From Blastococcus saxobsidens DD2 (GTDB lineage: Bacteria; Actinomycetota; Actinomycetes; Mycobacteriales; Geodermatophilaceae): 64,000 bases of DNA. A model generated the notes under the pieces. The model was not told where the DNA came from. It saw nothing but the letters and a program-made list of their open reading frames with translations, and did no database searches. Made by a program: the position numbers and the translations under genes. Of the stretch, positions 1 to 9,249 are shown one piece after another. The first letter of the stretch is position 1; the number at the start of each line of letters is the position of its first letter. The stretch lies in assembly GCF_000284015.1 (NCBI RefSeq), contig NC_016943.1, positions 2,707,541-2,771,540 on the forward strand, in the 5' to 3' direction.

Positions 1-883
1 CCCGCCGCTCGAACTCCAGGGCCACCTCCCGGGGCAGGGGGGCGCCTCCGCTGCTGACCAGCAGCAGCGAGGACAGGTCGTGCTGTTCCAGCGGCTGCTC
101 GAGGAGCCGCTGGAACATCGAGGGGACGAACGCCGTCTGCTGGACGCGGTGCTGCTCCACCAGCGCGAGGAACCCGGCCGGGTCGAACCAGCGCATGACG
201 ACGCTGCGCCGGATCTCCGGCATGTGGTAGCCGGCCACGGACATCAGCAGCCCGTAGACGTGCGCCATCGGCAGGCACAGCAGGCCGACGACGACGTCCG
301 GCTGGGCGGCGGCGGCCAGCGCCGCGCCCGAGGCGTCCAGGCCGCCGTGGGAGAGGGCCACCCCTTTGCTCCGCCCGGTCGTCCCGCCGGTGTAGAGCAG
401 GACGGCGAGGTCCTCGGGACCGCGCGGGACGATGCCGAGCTCGGCGGCGGACTCCAGCTCCTCGAGCGGGAGCGTGCGCCCGTCGCCGCCCCCGACGACG
501 ATCACCGGCAGGTCGTCGGCCACCCCGGTCACCGTGTCGGCGAACTCGGGCGTCGTCACCACCGCCACCGCGCCGGAGTCGCGCAGGACGTGCCGGAGCT
601 CGTCGTCGCTGAGCAGGAACATGGCCGGGGTGACCACGGCGCCGGCTCGCCAGAGGGCAGCCGAGACGATCATCACCTCCGGGCAGTTGGCCATGAACAG
701 CACCACCCGGTCCCCCGGGCGCACGCCCAGTCGGGCGAACCCCCCGGCGGTCCGGCGGGCCCGGGCGGCGAGCTCCTCGGCGCGGTGCCAGCGGCCCTCG
801 AACCACAGCTGGTCGTGGTCGCCGAGCCGCTCCAGGCGCGCCTCGGCGCGGCGGGTCAGCGACACCGCGGTGCTGCTGGTCAC
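1..883 (-). CDS. Acyl-CoA synthetase (AMP-binding enzyme), 3' end outside window
   Basis: Activates a carboxylic acid to its CoA thioester through an acyl-adenylate. The minus-strand frame is open from the GTG at 883 to the window edge (294 codons seen). It starts VTSSTAVSLTRRAEARLERL, and the adenylate-forming P-loop YTGGTTGRSKGV is read at about 362-394, followed by a typical SHGG. GGAGG lies two bases before the GTG, which is a short spacing, so a slightly different start is possible. It is the last visible gene of the operon and follows the acyl-CoA dehydrogenase by 28 bases. The context suggests it activates the substrate that the dehydrogenases then desaturate. The C-terminal lid domain and specificity residues are not visible. 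Confidence 0.9.
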   Translation of the reverse strand, partial: MTSSTAVSLTRRAEARLERLGDHDQLWFEGRWHRAEELAARARRTAGGFARLGVRPGDRVVLFMANCPEVMIVSAALWRAGAVVTPAMFLLSDDELRHVLRDSGAVAVVTTPEFADTVTGVADDLPVIVVGGGDGRTLPLEELESAAELGIVPRGPEDLAVLLYTGGTTGRSKGVALSHGGLDASGAALAAAAQPDVVVGLLCLPMAHVYGLLMSVAGYHMPEIRRSVVMRWFDPAGFLALVEQHRVQQTAFVPSMFQRLLEQPLEQHDLSSLLLVSSGGAPLPREVALEFERR

Positions 884-911
884 GACCTCCCTCCCGGGCG
901 GGCGGCCGGCG

Positions 912-2036
912 TCACGGGGCGGCCGGTGCGGGCAGGTCCAGCAGGCCGGCCAGCCGGGTCCGGTGGGCGCCCGGTGTGCCGAAGGCGATCTGGTCGGCCT
1001 TGGCCCGCTTGAGGTACAGGTGCGCCGGGTGCTCCCAGGTCATCCCGATGCCGCCGTGCAGCTGGACGGCCTCCTCGGCCGCCCGCACGGCGACCTCGCC
1101 GCACCAGGCCTGGGCCACGGCGCTGGCCACCGCGCGGTCCGGATCGTCCTCGGCGACGGTCACCGCGGCGTAGCGGGCCGCCGCGGCCGCCTGCTCCACG
1201 GCGACGAAGAGGTCGGCCAGCCGGTGCTTCAGCGCCTGGAAGCCCCCGACCACCCGACCGAACTGCCGGCGGTCCTTGAGGTAGGCGACGGTGCTGGTCA
1301 GGCACCACTGCGCGACCCCGAACTGCTCCGACGCCAGCAGCGCGGCACCGACCTCGAGCCCGTGCCGGACGGCGGCGTCTCCCGCCTCCGCACCGAGCAC
1401 CTCCCGGCCGGCCGGTCCGTCGAGGACCACGTCGGCGAGCTGACGGCTCATGTCCAGGGAGATCACCGGGTCGATCCGCGCGTCGCCGGCCGGCACGGCG
1501 TGCACGCTGATCCCGTCGGGGCCGGTCACGGGCACGAGCAGGACGTCCGCCTCGAGGGCGCCGGCGACCCCGCGCACCTGCCCGGCCATCGTCCCGGTCC
1601 CGTCGACGGCGAACCCGGGCAGGCCGCCGCCGAGGGCGGTACCCAGCGGCACGAGCAGCGCCGCGGTCCGCTCGCCGGCGGCCAGAGCGGCCAGGAGGTC
1701 GTCGCCGGCTCTTCCGGGCGCGGCGGCCGAGAGCACCGTGGTGGCCACGATGCTGCTGGTCAGGAACGGCACCGGCGCCACCGCCCGGCCGAGCTCCTCC
1801 AGGACGACGGCGGCCTCCCGGGCCGACGCCCCGGCTCCCCCGCGCGTCTCGGGGACCAGCAGCCCGGCCAGGCCGAGGTCGGCGGCCAGTGCCCGCCACA
1901 ACGGCGCGACCGACGACCGGTCGCCGTCGTAGACCGGCACCACCGCCGAGGGCGGGCACCGGTCGGCGAGCAGCTCGCGGACGCTGGCCCGCAGGTCGTC
2001 CTCGACGTCGGTGGGCAGCAGGTCCAGGTCGCTCAT
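912..2036 (-). CDS. Acyl-CoA dehydrogenase, likely non-catalytic partner subunit
   Basis: FAD-dependent acyl-CoA dehydrogenase fold, 374 aa. It starts at the ATG (MSDLDLLPTDVEDDL) that overlaps the stop of the preceding gene as ATGA. The C-terminal half has the family signatures GFQALKHRLADL and LHGGIGMTWEHP. At the usual position of the catalytic glutamate (YEGT-like motif) it reads QIAFGTPG, so the canonical base appears absent. In steroid and branched-acyl catabolism, paired ACAD genes often form heterotetramers in which only one subunit carries a full active site; inference from the pairing here suggests the same. The C-terminal domain is also somewhat short. The substrate is unknown. Confidence 0.88.
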   Translation of the reverse strand: MSDLDLLPTDVEDDLRASVRELLADRCPPSAVVPVYDGDRSSVAPLWRALAADLGLAGLLVPETRGGAGASAREAAVVLEELGRAVAPVPFLTSSIVATTVLSAAAPGRAGDDLLAALAAGERTAALLVPLGTALGGGLPGFAVDGTGTMAGQVRGVAGALEADVLLVPVTGPDGISVHAVPAGDARIDPVISLDMSRQLADVVLDGPAGREVLGAEAGDAAVRHGLEVGAALLASEQFGVAQWCLTSTVAYLKDRRQFGRVVGGFQALKHRLADLFVAVEQAAAAARYAAVTVAEDDPDRAVASAVAQAWCGEVAVRAAEEAVQLHGGIGMTWEHPAHLYLKRAKADQIAFGTPGAHRTRLAGLLDLPAPAAP

Positions 2037-3223
2037 CGGGGCAGGTCCTTCCAGGGCAGGTCCTTGTCGACCCGGAGCTCCGGTGGCAGGCCGAGCACCC
2101 GCTCGGCGAGGACGTTGCGCAGGATCTCGGAGGTGCCGCCCTCGATGGAGTTGCCCTTGGCCCGCAGGTAGCGGTAGCCGGCGTCCCGTCCGGTGAAGTC
2201 CACCCGCTCGGGGCGCACCATCGTCCAGTCCGAGTAGCGCAGGCCCTCCTCCCCGAGCAGTTCGAGCTCCAGCCCGCTGGCCTCCTGCGCGACGCGGGCG
2301 AACGCCAGCTTCATGCCCGCGCCCTCCGGCCCGGGCTGACCCACGGCCAGCTTCTGCGCCAGCCGCTTCCCGGTGAGCCGGGTGACCTCGGCCTCCACCC
2401 ACAGTCGGAGCATCCGCTGGTGGGCGTCCGCGGTGCGCAGCTCGGGGCGCTCCCGCCAGGTGCGGGACAGCACGCCGACCATCCCGCCCTCCCGGGGCGC
2501 GCCGCCCCCGATGGCGACCCGCTCGCTGTTGAGGGTGGCGGTGGCGACCCGCCAGCCCTCGCCCTCCGCCCCGAGGCGGTGGCCGTCGGGGAGGTGCACG
2601 TCGGTGAGGAAGACCTCGTTGAACTCCGCCTCGCCGGTGATCTGGCGCAGCGGGCGCACGTCGACGCCGGGGGCGGTCATGTCGCAGAGGAAGTAGGTCA
2701 GCCCGGCGTGCTTGGCGACGTCCGGGTTCGTGCGGGCCACCAGGATCGCGAAGCGGGCCTTGTGCGCCCCGGAGGTCCACACCTTCTGGCCGTTGACGAC
2801 CCACTCACCGTCCTCCCGGACGGCGCGGGTGCTGACGGCGGCGAGGTCGGATCCGGCACCCGGCTCGCTGAACAGCTGGCACCACAGCTCCTCGCCCGTC
2901 CACAGCGGCCGGAGGAAGCGGCGCTTCTGCTCCTCCGTGCCGAACGCGAGGATCGTCGGCGCCGCCATGCCCAGGCCGATCCCGTTGGCCCGGGGGTCGT
3001 TGTCGGGGGCGCCGGCCCGGGCGAACTCCTCCTCCACCTGCGACTGGAGGGACCGGGGCAGACCGAGCCCACCGTGGCCGGGTGGGAAGTGCACCCACGC
3101 CAGCCCGGCGTCGTACCGGGCCCGGAGGAACTCCAGCCGATCGGCGGCGGCCGGCGGGTGCGCGGCCAGGAAGTCCGCGACCCGCTGCCGCAGGTCCCCG
3201 GGAATGGTCGGTGCGTCGCTCAT
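2033..3223 (-). CDS. Acyl-CoA dehydrogenase, catalytic-type subunit
   Basis: 396 aa, first of two adjacent acyl-CoA dehydrogenases. It introduces the alpha,beta double bond into an acyl-CoA with electrons passed to an electron-transfer flavoprotein. Visible signatures are FSEPGAGSDLAAV (FAD/substrate loop, about residue 128), VNGQKVWTSGAH and, near the C-terminus, NSIEGGTSEILRN, which keeps the glutamate of the catalytic EGT motif. The start is the ATG at 3223 (MSDAPTIPGDLRQRV). It overlaps the second ACAD by 4 bases and follows the OppF-like ATPase by 47 bases, so it lies in the transport operon. The paired arrangement resembles FadE/ChsE heteromeric enzymes, but the substrate cannot be told from sequence. 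Confidence 0.92.
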   Translation of the reverse strand: MSDAPTIPGDLRQRVADFLAAHPPAAADRLEFLRARYDAGLAWVHFPPGHGGLGLPRSLQSQVEEEFARAGAPDNDPRANGIGLGMAAPTILAFGTEEQKRRFLRPLWTGEELWCQLFSEPGAGSDLAAVSTRAVREDGEWVVNGQKVWTSGAHKARFAILVARTNPDVAKHAGLTYFLCDMTAPGVDVRPLRQITGEAEFNEVFLTDVHLPDGHRLGAEGEGWRVATATLNSERVAIGGGAPREGGMVGVLSRTWRERPELRTADAHQRMLRLWVEAEVTRLTGKRLAQKLAVGQPGPEGAGMKLAFARVAQEASGLELELLGEEGLRYSDWTMVRPERVDFTGRDAGYRYLRAKGNSIEGGTSEILRNVLAERVLGLPPELRVDKDLPWKDLPR

Positions 3224-3270
3224 CGGTGCTCCCTGCGTCGTCGGTCCTGGCCCCGGCCGTGCGGAGACGG

Positions 3271-4308
3271 TCACGACATCGTCGCGACCCCCGCCACCGC
3301 GTCGGCCGGGGCGTCGGCGGCGTGCACGGGGAAGTGGCAGGCGACGAAGTGGTCCTCGCCCACCGGCCGCACCAGCGGCTCCTCGCGGGCGCACCGCTCC
3401 TGCGCCCGGGGGCACCGGGTGCGGAATCGGCAGCCCGACGGCGGGTCGACCGGCGAGGGGACGTCGCCCTCGAGCGGCACCGACGTCGAGCCGGCCTCCG
3501 GGTCGGGCCGGGGCACCGCGGCCAGCAGCGCGTTGGTGTAGGGATGCGTGGGGCGGGCGTAGAGCGACTCGGCGGGGCCCACCTCGCACACCTTGCCCAG
3601 GTACATGACGGCGACCCGGTCGCTGATGTTCTTCACCACGGCGAGGTCGTGCGCGATGAACAGCATGGTCAGCCCGTACCGGGCCTTCATGTCCTCGAGC
3701 AGGTTGAGGATCTGCGCCTGCACCGACACGTCGAGGGCCGACACCGGCTCGTCGCAGATCAGCACGTCGGGGTCGAGCACCAGCGAGCGCGCGATGCAGA
3801 TGCGCTGGCACTGCCCTCCGGAGAACTCGTGCGCCCGCCGCCCGCCGGCGGTCTCGGGGTCCAGGCCGACCGCCGACAGCAGCTCCTCCACCCGGCTGCG
3901 CGCCGCGCCGTCGCGGTCCCGGTTCCAGATCGAGAGCCCCTCCCCCACGATGTCGCGGACGCGCCGACGGGGGTTCAGCGACGAGATCGGGTCCTGGAAG
4001 ATCATCTGCATCTGCGGGCGGGTCTTCCGCAGGTCGTCGCCGTGCAGGCCGGTCAGCTCCCGGCCGCGCAGCCGCACCGACCCGCTGGTCGGCCTCGGCA
4101 CCTGCATGATCGCCTTGCCGGTGGTCGACTTGCCGCAGCCGGACTCCCCGACCAGGCCGAGGGTCTCCCCCGCGGCCAGGTCGAAGCTCACGCCCGACAC
4201 CGCGTGCACCTTCCGGCCGCGGCCGAGCGGGAACTCCACGACCAGGTCCTCGACGGTGAGGACGATGTCGTCCCGGTCCCGCAGGTGCGCCGTGCCACTG
4301 CCCGCCAT
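3271..4308 (-). CDS. Peptide/opine-type ABC transporter ATP-binding protein (OppF/DppF-like)
   Basis: Cytoplasmic ATPase of a peptide/nickel/opine-family importer, 345 aa. Walker A GESGCGKST (about residue 55), Q-loop FQDPISSLNPR, signature FSGGQ (the next residue is C where R is usual), Walker B VLICDEPVSALD and the switch histidine AHDL are all present. The C-terminal oligopeptide-transporter extension has the cysteine pattern CRFRTRCPRAQERC, a possible Fe-S or metal site seen in this family. Its ATG begins directly after the stop of the second ATPase gene with no gap, so the two are probably made in equal amounts and act as a heterodimer. Confidence 0.95.
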   Translation of the reverse strand: MAGSGTAHLRDRDDIVLTVEDLVVEFPLGRGRKVHAVSGVSFDLAAGETLGLVGESGCGKSTTGKAIMQVPRPTSGSVRLRGRELTGLHGDDLRKTRPQMQMIFQDPISSLNPRRRVRDIVGEGLSIWNRDRDGAARSRVEELLSAVGLDPETAGGRRAHEFSGGQCQRICIARSLVLDPDVLICDEPVSALDVSVQAQILNLLEDMKARYGLTMLFIAHDLAVVKNISDRVAVMYLGKVCEVGPAESLYARPTHPYTNALLAAVPRPDPEAGSTSVPLEGDVPSPVDPPSGCRFRTRCPRAQERCAREEPLVRPVGEDHFVACHFPVHAADAPADAVAGVATMS

Positions 4309-5421
4309 CTAGGCGCTCGCCTTCGTCAGGAGGTCCATGGTCGTGCCGGCCGCCGTCGAACCGGCACGTTCGTTGCGCTCGAGCGCCTCCGCGCCGGCCG
4401 CGGTGCCGACCGGGAAGAAGCAGCGGTACTCGTGGCCGGGCTCGTCGCTGAACAGCGGCGGGTTCTCGGTCAGGCACTCGGGCTGCGCGTAGCGGCAGCG
4501 CGGGGCGAAGCGGCACCCCGAGGGCAGGGCGGCCAGGTCCGGTGGCCGGCCGGGGATGGCGTCCAGCCGGGTGTGGCTGGGATTCTCCACCCGCGGGATG
4601 CAGCGCATCAGCGCCTCGGTGTACGGGTGCCGCATGGTGCGGAACAGCGCCTTCGTCGAGGCCTTCTCGACGATCTGGCCGGCGTACATGACGGCGATGT
4701 CGTCGGTCCGGTTGGCGACCACACCGAGGTCGTGGGTGACCAGGACCATGCCCATCGACCGCTCGGCCTGCTGACGGGCCAGCAGGTCCAGGATCTGGGC
4801 CTGCACGGTCACGTCCAGCGCCGTGGTGGGCTCGTCGGCCATGAGCAGCTTCGGACCGCAGGCGAGCGCGATCGCGATCGTCACGCGCTGGCGCATGCCA
4901 CCGGAGAGCTGGTGCGGGTACTCGCGGAGCCGCCGCTCGGGAGCGGGGATGCCGACCGAGGTGAGCAGCCGGACGGCTTCGGCATCGGCGTCCTGGCGGC
5001 TCAGGTCCAGGTGTTGGCGCAGGCTCTCGGTGATCTGCCGCCCGATCTTGACCACTCCGTTGAGCGAGGTCATCGGGTCCTGGAACACCATCGCCATCTG
5101 CGGCCCCCAGTAGGACCGCATCTGCTTCGACGACAGCGGCCGCAGGTCGCGGCCCTCGAACAGGACCTCCCCCGAGGCGGGCACGGCTGCCTTCCTCGGG
5201 AGCAGGTTCATGATCGACCGGGACAGCACGGTCTTCCCCGAGCCGGACTCCCCGACGATGCCGATGCTCGCGCCGCGCCGCAGGGTGAAGGAGACCCCGT
5301 CGACGGCGCGGACCATGCCGCGGGGGGTGTCGAACCAGGTGTGCAGGTCCCGCACCTCCAGCAGCGGCGCCACGGGGTCGGGCGTGGCCGGCGGCACCGG
5401 CAGCTCGGCGGTGGTGCTCAC
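4309..5421 (-). CDS. Peptide/opine-type ABC transporter ATP-binding protein (OppD/DppD-like)
   Basis: Second ATPase of the importer, 370 aa. Walker A GESGSGKT, Q-loop FQDPMTSLNG, signature LSGGMRQR, Walker B LLMADEPTTALD and THDLG are intact. The C-terminal oligo_HPY region carries CRFAPRCRYAQPEC. The GTG start overlaps the upstream permease stop by 4 bases (GTGA), a sign of coupled translation. The family couples ATP hydrolysis to import of peptides, opines, nickel chelates or sugars; the acyl-CoA genes in the same operon argue for an organic acid or peptide-like ligand here (inference). Confidence 0.95.
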   Translation of the reverse strand: MSTTAELPVPPATPDPVAPLLEVRDLHTWFDTPRGMVRAVDGVSFTLRRGASIGIVGESGSGKTVLSRSIMNLLPRKAAVPASGEVLFEGRDLRPLSSKQMRSYWGPQMAMVFQDPMTSLNGVVKIGRQITESLRQHLDLSRQDADAEAVRLLTSVGIPAPERRLREYPHQLSGGMRQRVTIAIALACGPKLLMADEPTTALDVTVQAQILDLLARQQAERSMGMVLVTHDLGVVANRTDDIAVMYAGQIVEKASTKALFRTMRHPYTEALMRCIPRVENPSHTRLDAIPGRPPDLAALPSGCRFAPRCRYAQPECLTENPPLFSDEPGHEYRCFFPVGTAAGAEALERNERAGSTAAGTTMDLLTKASA

Positions 5422-6407
5422 AGGTTGGCCTCCCGGACGTCGAAGCGGCTGCGCAGGACGTCGCCGACCAGGTTCAGCGACAGGACGGTCAGGAACATGA
5501 CGACCGAGGGGATCAGCGCGATGTGGATCGCGTCGTCGAGGTGCCGCTTGCCCTCGGCGATCATCGAGCCCCAGGTCGCGGCGGGGGCCTCGACGCTCAG
5601 CCCGAGGAAGGCCAGCGAGCCCTCGAGGACGATGACCACACCGAGGGCGATGAGCCCGAAGGCGGCGACCGGCAGGATGACGTTCGGCATGATCTCGCGG
5701 AACAGGATCCGGGTGGTCTTCCCGCCCATGAGCCCGGCCGCCAGCACGTACTCGCGCTGGCTCACCGCGAGCGTCGCCGCGCGGGCCACCCGGGTGTAGA
5801 CCGGGATGGAGAGGAAGCCGATCACCACGGTGATCGCCAGCAGGCTCTGCCCGACGAAGGCGACCAGCGCCAGCAGCAGCACCAGGCCGGGGAAGGCCAG
5901 GATCACGTCGATGACCGCCATCACGGAGGTCTCCAGGCGGCCGCGGAAGTAGCCGACGACCATGCCCAGCGTGCCGCCGACGATGATCCCGACGGCGACG
6001 GCGGCCACGCTGATCACCAGCGACACCCGCGCCCCGTAGGCCAGCCGCGACAGGATGTCGCGGCCCAGGCCGTCGGTGCCGAGCAGGTGCCCCTCGCTGA
6101 GCGGCGGCGCCGTCTTGTTGATGATGTCGATCGCGTTCGGGTCGGGGATCGGCAGCCAGTTGGCGGTGATCGCGGCCAACACCACCAGGGCCAGCCAGCC
6201 CAGGCAGAACCAGTACACGACTCCCTTGCCGCGCTTGCGGCGTCCGGCGGGTGGATCCGGCGTCAGCGGGGTGACGCCGGTCTGCGTGCCGGCCTGGAGC
6301 TCCGCTGCAGCGGTACCGGACGGCGTGGCGCGTTCGGCGTCGGCGCCGACGAGGGCGCCGGTCCGGGTAGGGGCCACCGGTACGGCGGCGTCGTCAGGCG
6401 CGGACAC
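5418..6407 (-). CDS. ABC transporter permease (DppC-like)
   Basis: Inner-membrane permease of 329 aa with a long cytosolic N-terminus (about 60 residues rich in A, P and T) before the first membrane span (VVYWFCLGWLALVVLAAITA). The periplasmic motif HLLGTDGLGRDILSRL is the hallmark of DppC/OppC proteins. At least five further hydrophobic segments follow, with a conserved EAA-type loop around REIMPNVILPV. The GTG at 6407 lies inside the last codons of the DppB-like gene (14-base overlap). It pairs with the next protein to form the translocation pore. Confidence 0.95.
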   Translation of the reverse strand: MSAPDDAAVPVAPTRTGALVGADAERATPSGTAAAELQAGTQTGVTPLTPDPPAGRRKRGKGVVYWFCLGWLALVVLAAITANWLPIPDPNAIDIINKTAPPLSEGHLLGTDGLGRDILSRLAYGARVSLVISVAAVAVGIIVGGTLGMVVGYFRGRLETSVMAVIDVILAFPGLVLLLALVAFVGQSLLAITVVIGFLSIPVYTRVARAATLAVSQREYVLAAGLMGGKTTRILFREIMPNVILPVAAFGLIALGVVIVLEGSLAFLGLSVEAPAATWGSMIAEGKRHLDDAIHIALIPSVVMFLTVLSLNLVGDVLRSRFDVREANL

Positions 6408-7359
6408 GGGCGGCTCCTGAACGGATGCGGGGATCGAGGAACGTGTAGAGCAGGTCGACGACGAAGTTGACCAGGACGAACGACACGGCCAGCACCAGCA
6501 CGACGCCCTGCACCATCAGGAGGTCGCGGCTGTTGATGGCATCGAAGAGCAGCCGGCCCACGCCCGGCAGGGCGAAGATCGTCTCGACGATCACGGTGGC
6601 GCTGAGCAGCGTCCCGACCTGCAGCCCGGCCACGGTGAGCAGCGAGAACGACGAGGGCCGCAGCGCGTGGCGGAACAGGATCCGCCAGGTCGGCAACCCC
6701 TTGGACCTCGCCAGCGTGACGTGGTCCTCCTGCAACGTGGTGATCATGTCGGTGCGCAGCAGCCGGGTGAACACCGCGATGTTGGTCACCGACAGCGCCA
6801 GCGCCGGCAGGAAGGCCGACGTCAGGTTCTCGCCCAGTCCCTCGGACAGCGGCTGCCAGCCGGTGGCCGGGAACAGGTCGAAACGGACCGACAGGAAGAA
6901 GATCAGCAGCAGGGCGAAGATGAAGTTCGGCAGCGCCAGCAGGCCGAACGTCGTGCCGGTCACCGCCTTGTCGAACCGGCTGCCGGCGCGGTAGGCGCTG
7001 AAGACCCCGAGCGGGATCGCCAGCGCCAGCGCCAGCACCAGCGACACCACCATCAGCTCCAGCGTCACCGGCAGCCGGTCGAGGATGGCCCCGGTCACCT
7101 CCTGGCGGGTGATGTAGGACTGCCCGAGGTCGCCGGTGAGCGCGTCGCCCAGCCACGCCAGGTAGCGCACCGGGAGTGGGCGGTCGAGCCCGAGCTCGGC
7201 CCGCACGGCGGCGATGGACTCCGCCGACACCGACTGCGGGCCGAGCACGAGCAGCGCCGGGTCCCCGGGGAGGAGGTTCAGCAGCAGGTAGGTCAGCAGC
7301 GAGACCGCGAGCAGCACGGGTATCAGCGTCAGCAGTTTCTGGCCGATCAGTCGTGCCAC
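6394..7359 (-). CDS. ABC transporter permease (DppB-like)
   Basis: 321 aa integral membrane protein starting at GTG 7359 with GAGGA about 7 bases upstream. Typical DppB architecture: an N-terminal span (LIPVLLAVSLLTYLLLNLLPGDP), a periplasmic loop, then five spans, with the EAA loop HVTLARSKGLPTWRILFRHAL and the C-terminal LDPRIR. It sits 47 bases after the solute-binding gene, in the order SBP-B-C-D-F usual for this transporter family. It forms the channel with the DppC-like partner. Confidence 0.95.
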   Translation of the reverse strand: MARLIGQKLLTLIPVLLAVSLLTYLLLNLLPGDPALLVLGPQSVSAESIAAVRAELGLDRPLPVRYLAWLGDALTGDLGQSYITRQEVTGAILDRLPVTLELMVVSLVLALALAIPLGVFSAYRAGSRFDKAVTGTTFGLLALPNFIFALLLIFFLSVRFDLFPATGWQPLSEGLGENLTSAFLPALALSVTNIAVFTRLLRTDMITTLQEDHVTLARSKGLPTWRILFRHALRPSSFSLLTVAGLQVGTLLSATVIVETIFALPGVGRLLFDAINSRDLLMVQGVVLVLAVSFVLVNFVVDLLYTFLDPRIRSGAARVRA

Positions 7360-7406
7360 GGTCCTCGCTCCTCCTGCCCCGGGGTCGGCGTCATCGGATC
7401 AGTCGC

Positions 7407-9161
7407 TCACTCGGCGTCGGCGAGCCAGGTCTGGCCCCACAGGGCGGTGCCGCCCGTGAAGAGCCCGGTCCCGATCCCTTCCGCACCGCTGGGCAGCTCC
7501 CAGCCGGACACGTTCTGCAGCTCCGGACGGGTGCCGATGAGCGTGGCGGTCGCACCGGTCCACAGCTGCGGCACGTTCTCGGCGAGGTCCAGGCCGATCT
7601 TCTCCACCGCCTCCTTGCGGGTCTCGAGGTCCTGGGTGGTGGCGAGGACCTGGAGCTGCTCGTCGATCACGTCGCTGGTGTAGTTGGTGAAGTTCAGCGG
7701 CTGCTTGGCCACCGGGCCGAACTCGTTCCTCAGCACGATGTACGGGTCGTTCTGGCTGCCCGACCGCCAGCAGTTGGCCGTGAAGTCGCCCTTGAACGGC
7801 GGGTCCGTCGCCGGGGACCCGATGGCGTTCTGGATGTGCGAGGCCTGGTCGACCGCGTTCAGGGAGACGTCGACCCCGACGTTGCTCCAGAAGGCCTGGT
7901 AGGCCTGGGACAGCTCGACGAGGCTCGGGTCGGGCTGGCAGTTGTACTCGATCGCGATCGGCGAGCCGACCGGCAAGCCGTCCGAGCGCTGCGGGTCGTC
8001 GATGTACTCCTGCAGCAGTTGCTCGGCCTTCTCCGGGTCGTAGTCGGGGTACGCCTCGGCGACGGCCTCGGAGTAGTACGGGCTCTCCTCGCTGAAGAAC
8101 TGGGTCTGCGGGGGGCTGATCCCGGTGCCGCCGAGCACCTCGATGAGCTGCTCCTGGTCGACGGCGTGGGTGAGCGCCTGCCGCACCCGTGGGTCGTCCA
8201 GCGGCGGCACCAGGGTGTTGAAGATCGAGTTGCCGGCGTTGTTGCCGAGGAAGGTGTGCAGGGCCATGCCGCCGTCCGCGGCCTCCTCCTGCGCTTGGCG
8301 GATGACGCTCTGCCGCAACGTCTGGAAGGCGTCGACGTCACCGGAGAGCAGGCTCTGCAGGCGGCTGTCCTCGTCCGGGATGGGACGGAAGGTGATCTCG
8401 TCCAGGTAGGGGCCGAGGCCCAGGTCCGAGCCCCAGTACGACTCGTTGGCCGTGACGGTCAGCTGGTCGTCGCGCCGCCACTCCTCGAAGACGAAGGGTC
8501 CGGTGCCGACCGGCTCGGCGTTGGCGCCGTCCTTCCCGAGCGCGTTGTAGTTCTCCATCGAGAACGGCATGCCGGGCGTGGTGGTCAGCAGGGCGGGGAA
8601 GGCGGCGTTCGGCGCGGCCAGGTCGTAGCGCACGGTGAGCGGGTCGACGGCGGTGGCGCCGGTGACCTCGGCCAGGGCGCCGGCGACGTTGGACGTCGGC
8701 TCCTTGAGGATCGCCAGGTTCTGCGCGATCACCTCGGCGGTCAGCGGGCTGCCGTCGTGGAAGGTGACTCCCTCGCGCAGCTTCATGGTCCAGGACGTGA
8801 AGTCCTCGTTCGGCTCGATGGACTCGGCGAGGTACGGCTCGTAGGTGCCCTCGGCGGTCTGCATGATCAGCGGGTCGTAGATGGAGTACAGGACGTTGTA
8901 CCCCGGGGCTGCGGCCGCGCTGGTGCCCGGCAGCCAGCCGTTGGACTCGCCCTCCAGGGCGACCGTGATGCTGCCGCCCTCCTGGGGCTCGCCCGTGGGC
9001 TCCGGGTTGTCGGTCGCGAGGGTCGCGGCGCCGCCGGCTTCCTCCTCGTCGTCACCACCGCTGCCGCCGCACGCCGCGGTGGCCGCCAGCGCCAGGGCGG
9101 TGAGCCCGACGGCGAGGCGGCGTGCGGACCTGTTCGGCCGCGCTCCGGGAATGGAGGTCAT
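7407..9161 (-). CDS. Extracellular solute-binding lipoprotein, family 5
   Basis: Ligand receptor of the importer, 584 aa from the chosen ATG. Residues 1-31 form a lipoprotein signal: basic n-region with paired arginines, hydrophobic LAVGLTALALAA, and cysteine 31 after TAA, followed by a G/S/D/E-rich linker. The body shows SBP_bac_5 features such as LREGVTFHDGSPLTAEV and VGTGPFVFEEWRRDD. This start has GGGAGAG about 5 bases upstream. A second in-frame ATG at 9248, with its own GGAGAGAG and only one base after the stop of the small upstream gene, would add 29 residues before the signal peptide. I prefer 9161 because it gives a standard lipoprotein signal, but 9248 is possible. The ligand is unknown. 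Confidence 0.93.
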   Translation of the reverse strand: MTSIPGARPNRSARRLAVGLTALALAATAACGGSGGDDEEEAGGAATLATDNPEPTGEPQEGGSITVALEGESNGWLPGTSAAAAPGYNVLYSIYDPLIMQTAEGTYEPYLAESIEPNEDFTSWTMKLREGVTFHDGSPLTAEVIAQNLAILKEPTSNVAGALAEVTGATAVDPLTVRYDLAAPNAAFPALLTTTPGMPFSMENYNALGKDGANAEPVGTGPFVFEEWRRDDQLTVTANESYWGSDLGLGPYLDEITFRPIPDEDSRLQSLLSGDVDAFQTLRQSVIRQAQEEAADGGMALHTFLGNNAGNSIFNTLVPPLDDPRVRQALTHAVDQEQLIEVLGGTGISPPQTQFFSEESPYYSEAVAEAYPDYDPEKAEQLLQEYIDDPQRSDGLPVGSPIAIEYNCQPDPSLVELSQAYQAFWSNVGVDVSLNAVDQASHIQNAIGSPATDPPFKGDFTANCWRSGSQNDPYIVLRNEFGPVAKQPLNFTNYTSDVIDEQLQVLATTQDLETRKEAVEKIGLDLAENVPQLWTGATATLIGTRPELQNVSGWELPSGAEGIGTGLFTGGTALWGQTWLADAE

Positions 9162-9249
9162 GTAGCTCTCCCTGCTGTTCGACCGCGAGGCGCGGCGGGA
9201 CCGGTCATGAGCGACCACCGGGATGGCGGTCCGTCGTGGAATGCGCATG

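Noticed and set aside
2033-4516. An 827-codon minus-strand frame as one long acyl-CoA dehydrogenase fusion
   Set aside because: Only the part from ATG 3223 has family motifs; the upstream half is out of frame with the ABC ATPase genes that occupy 3271-5421.
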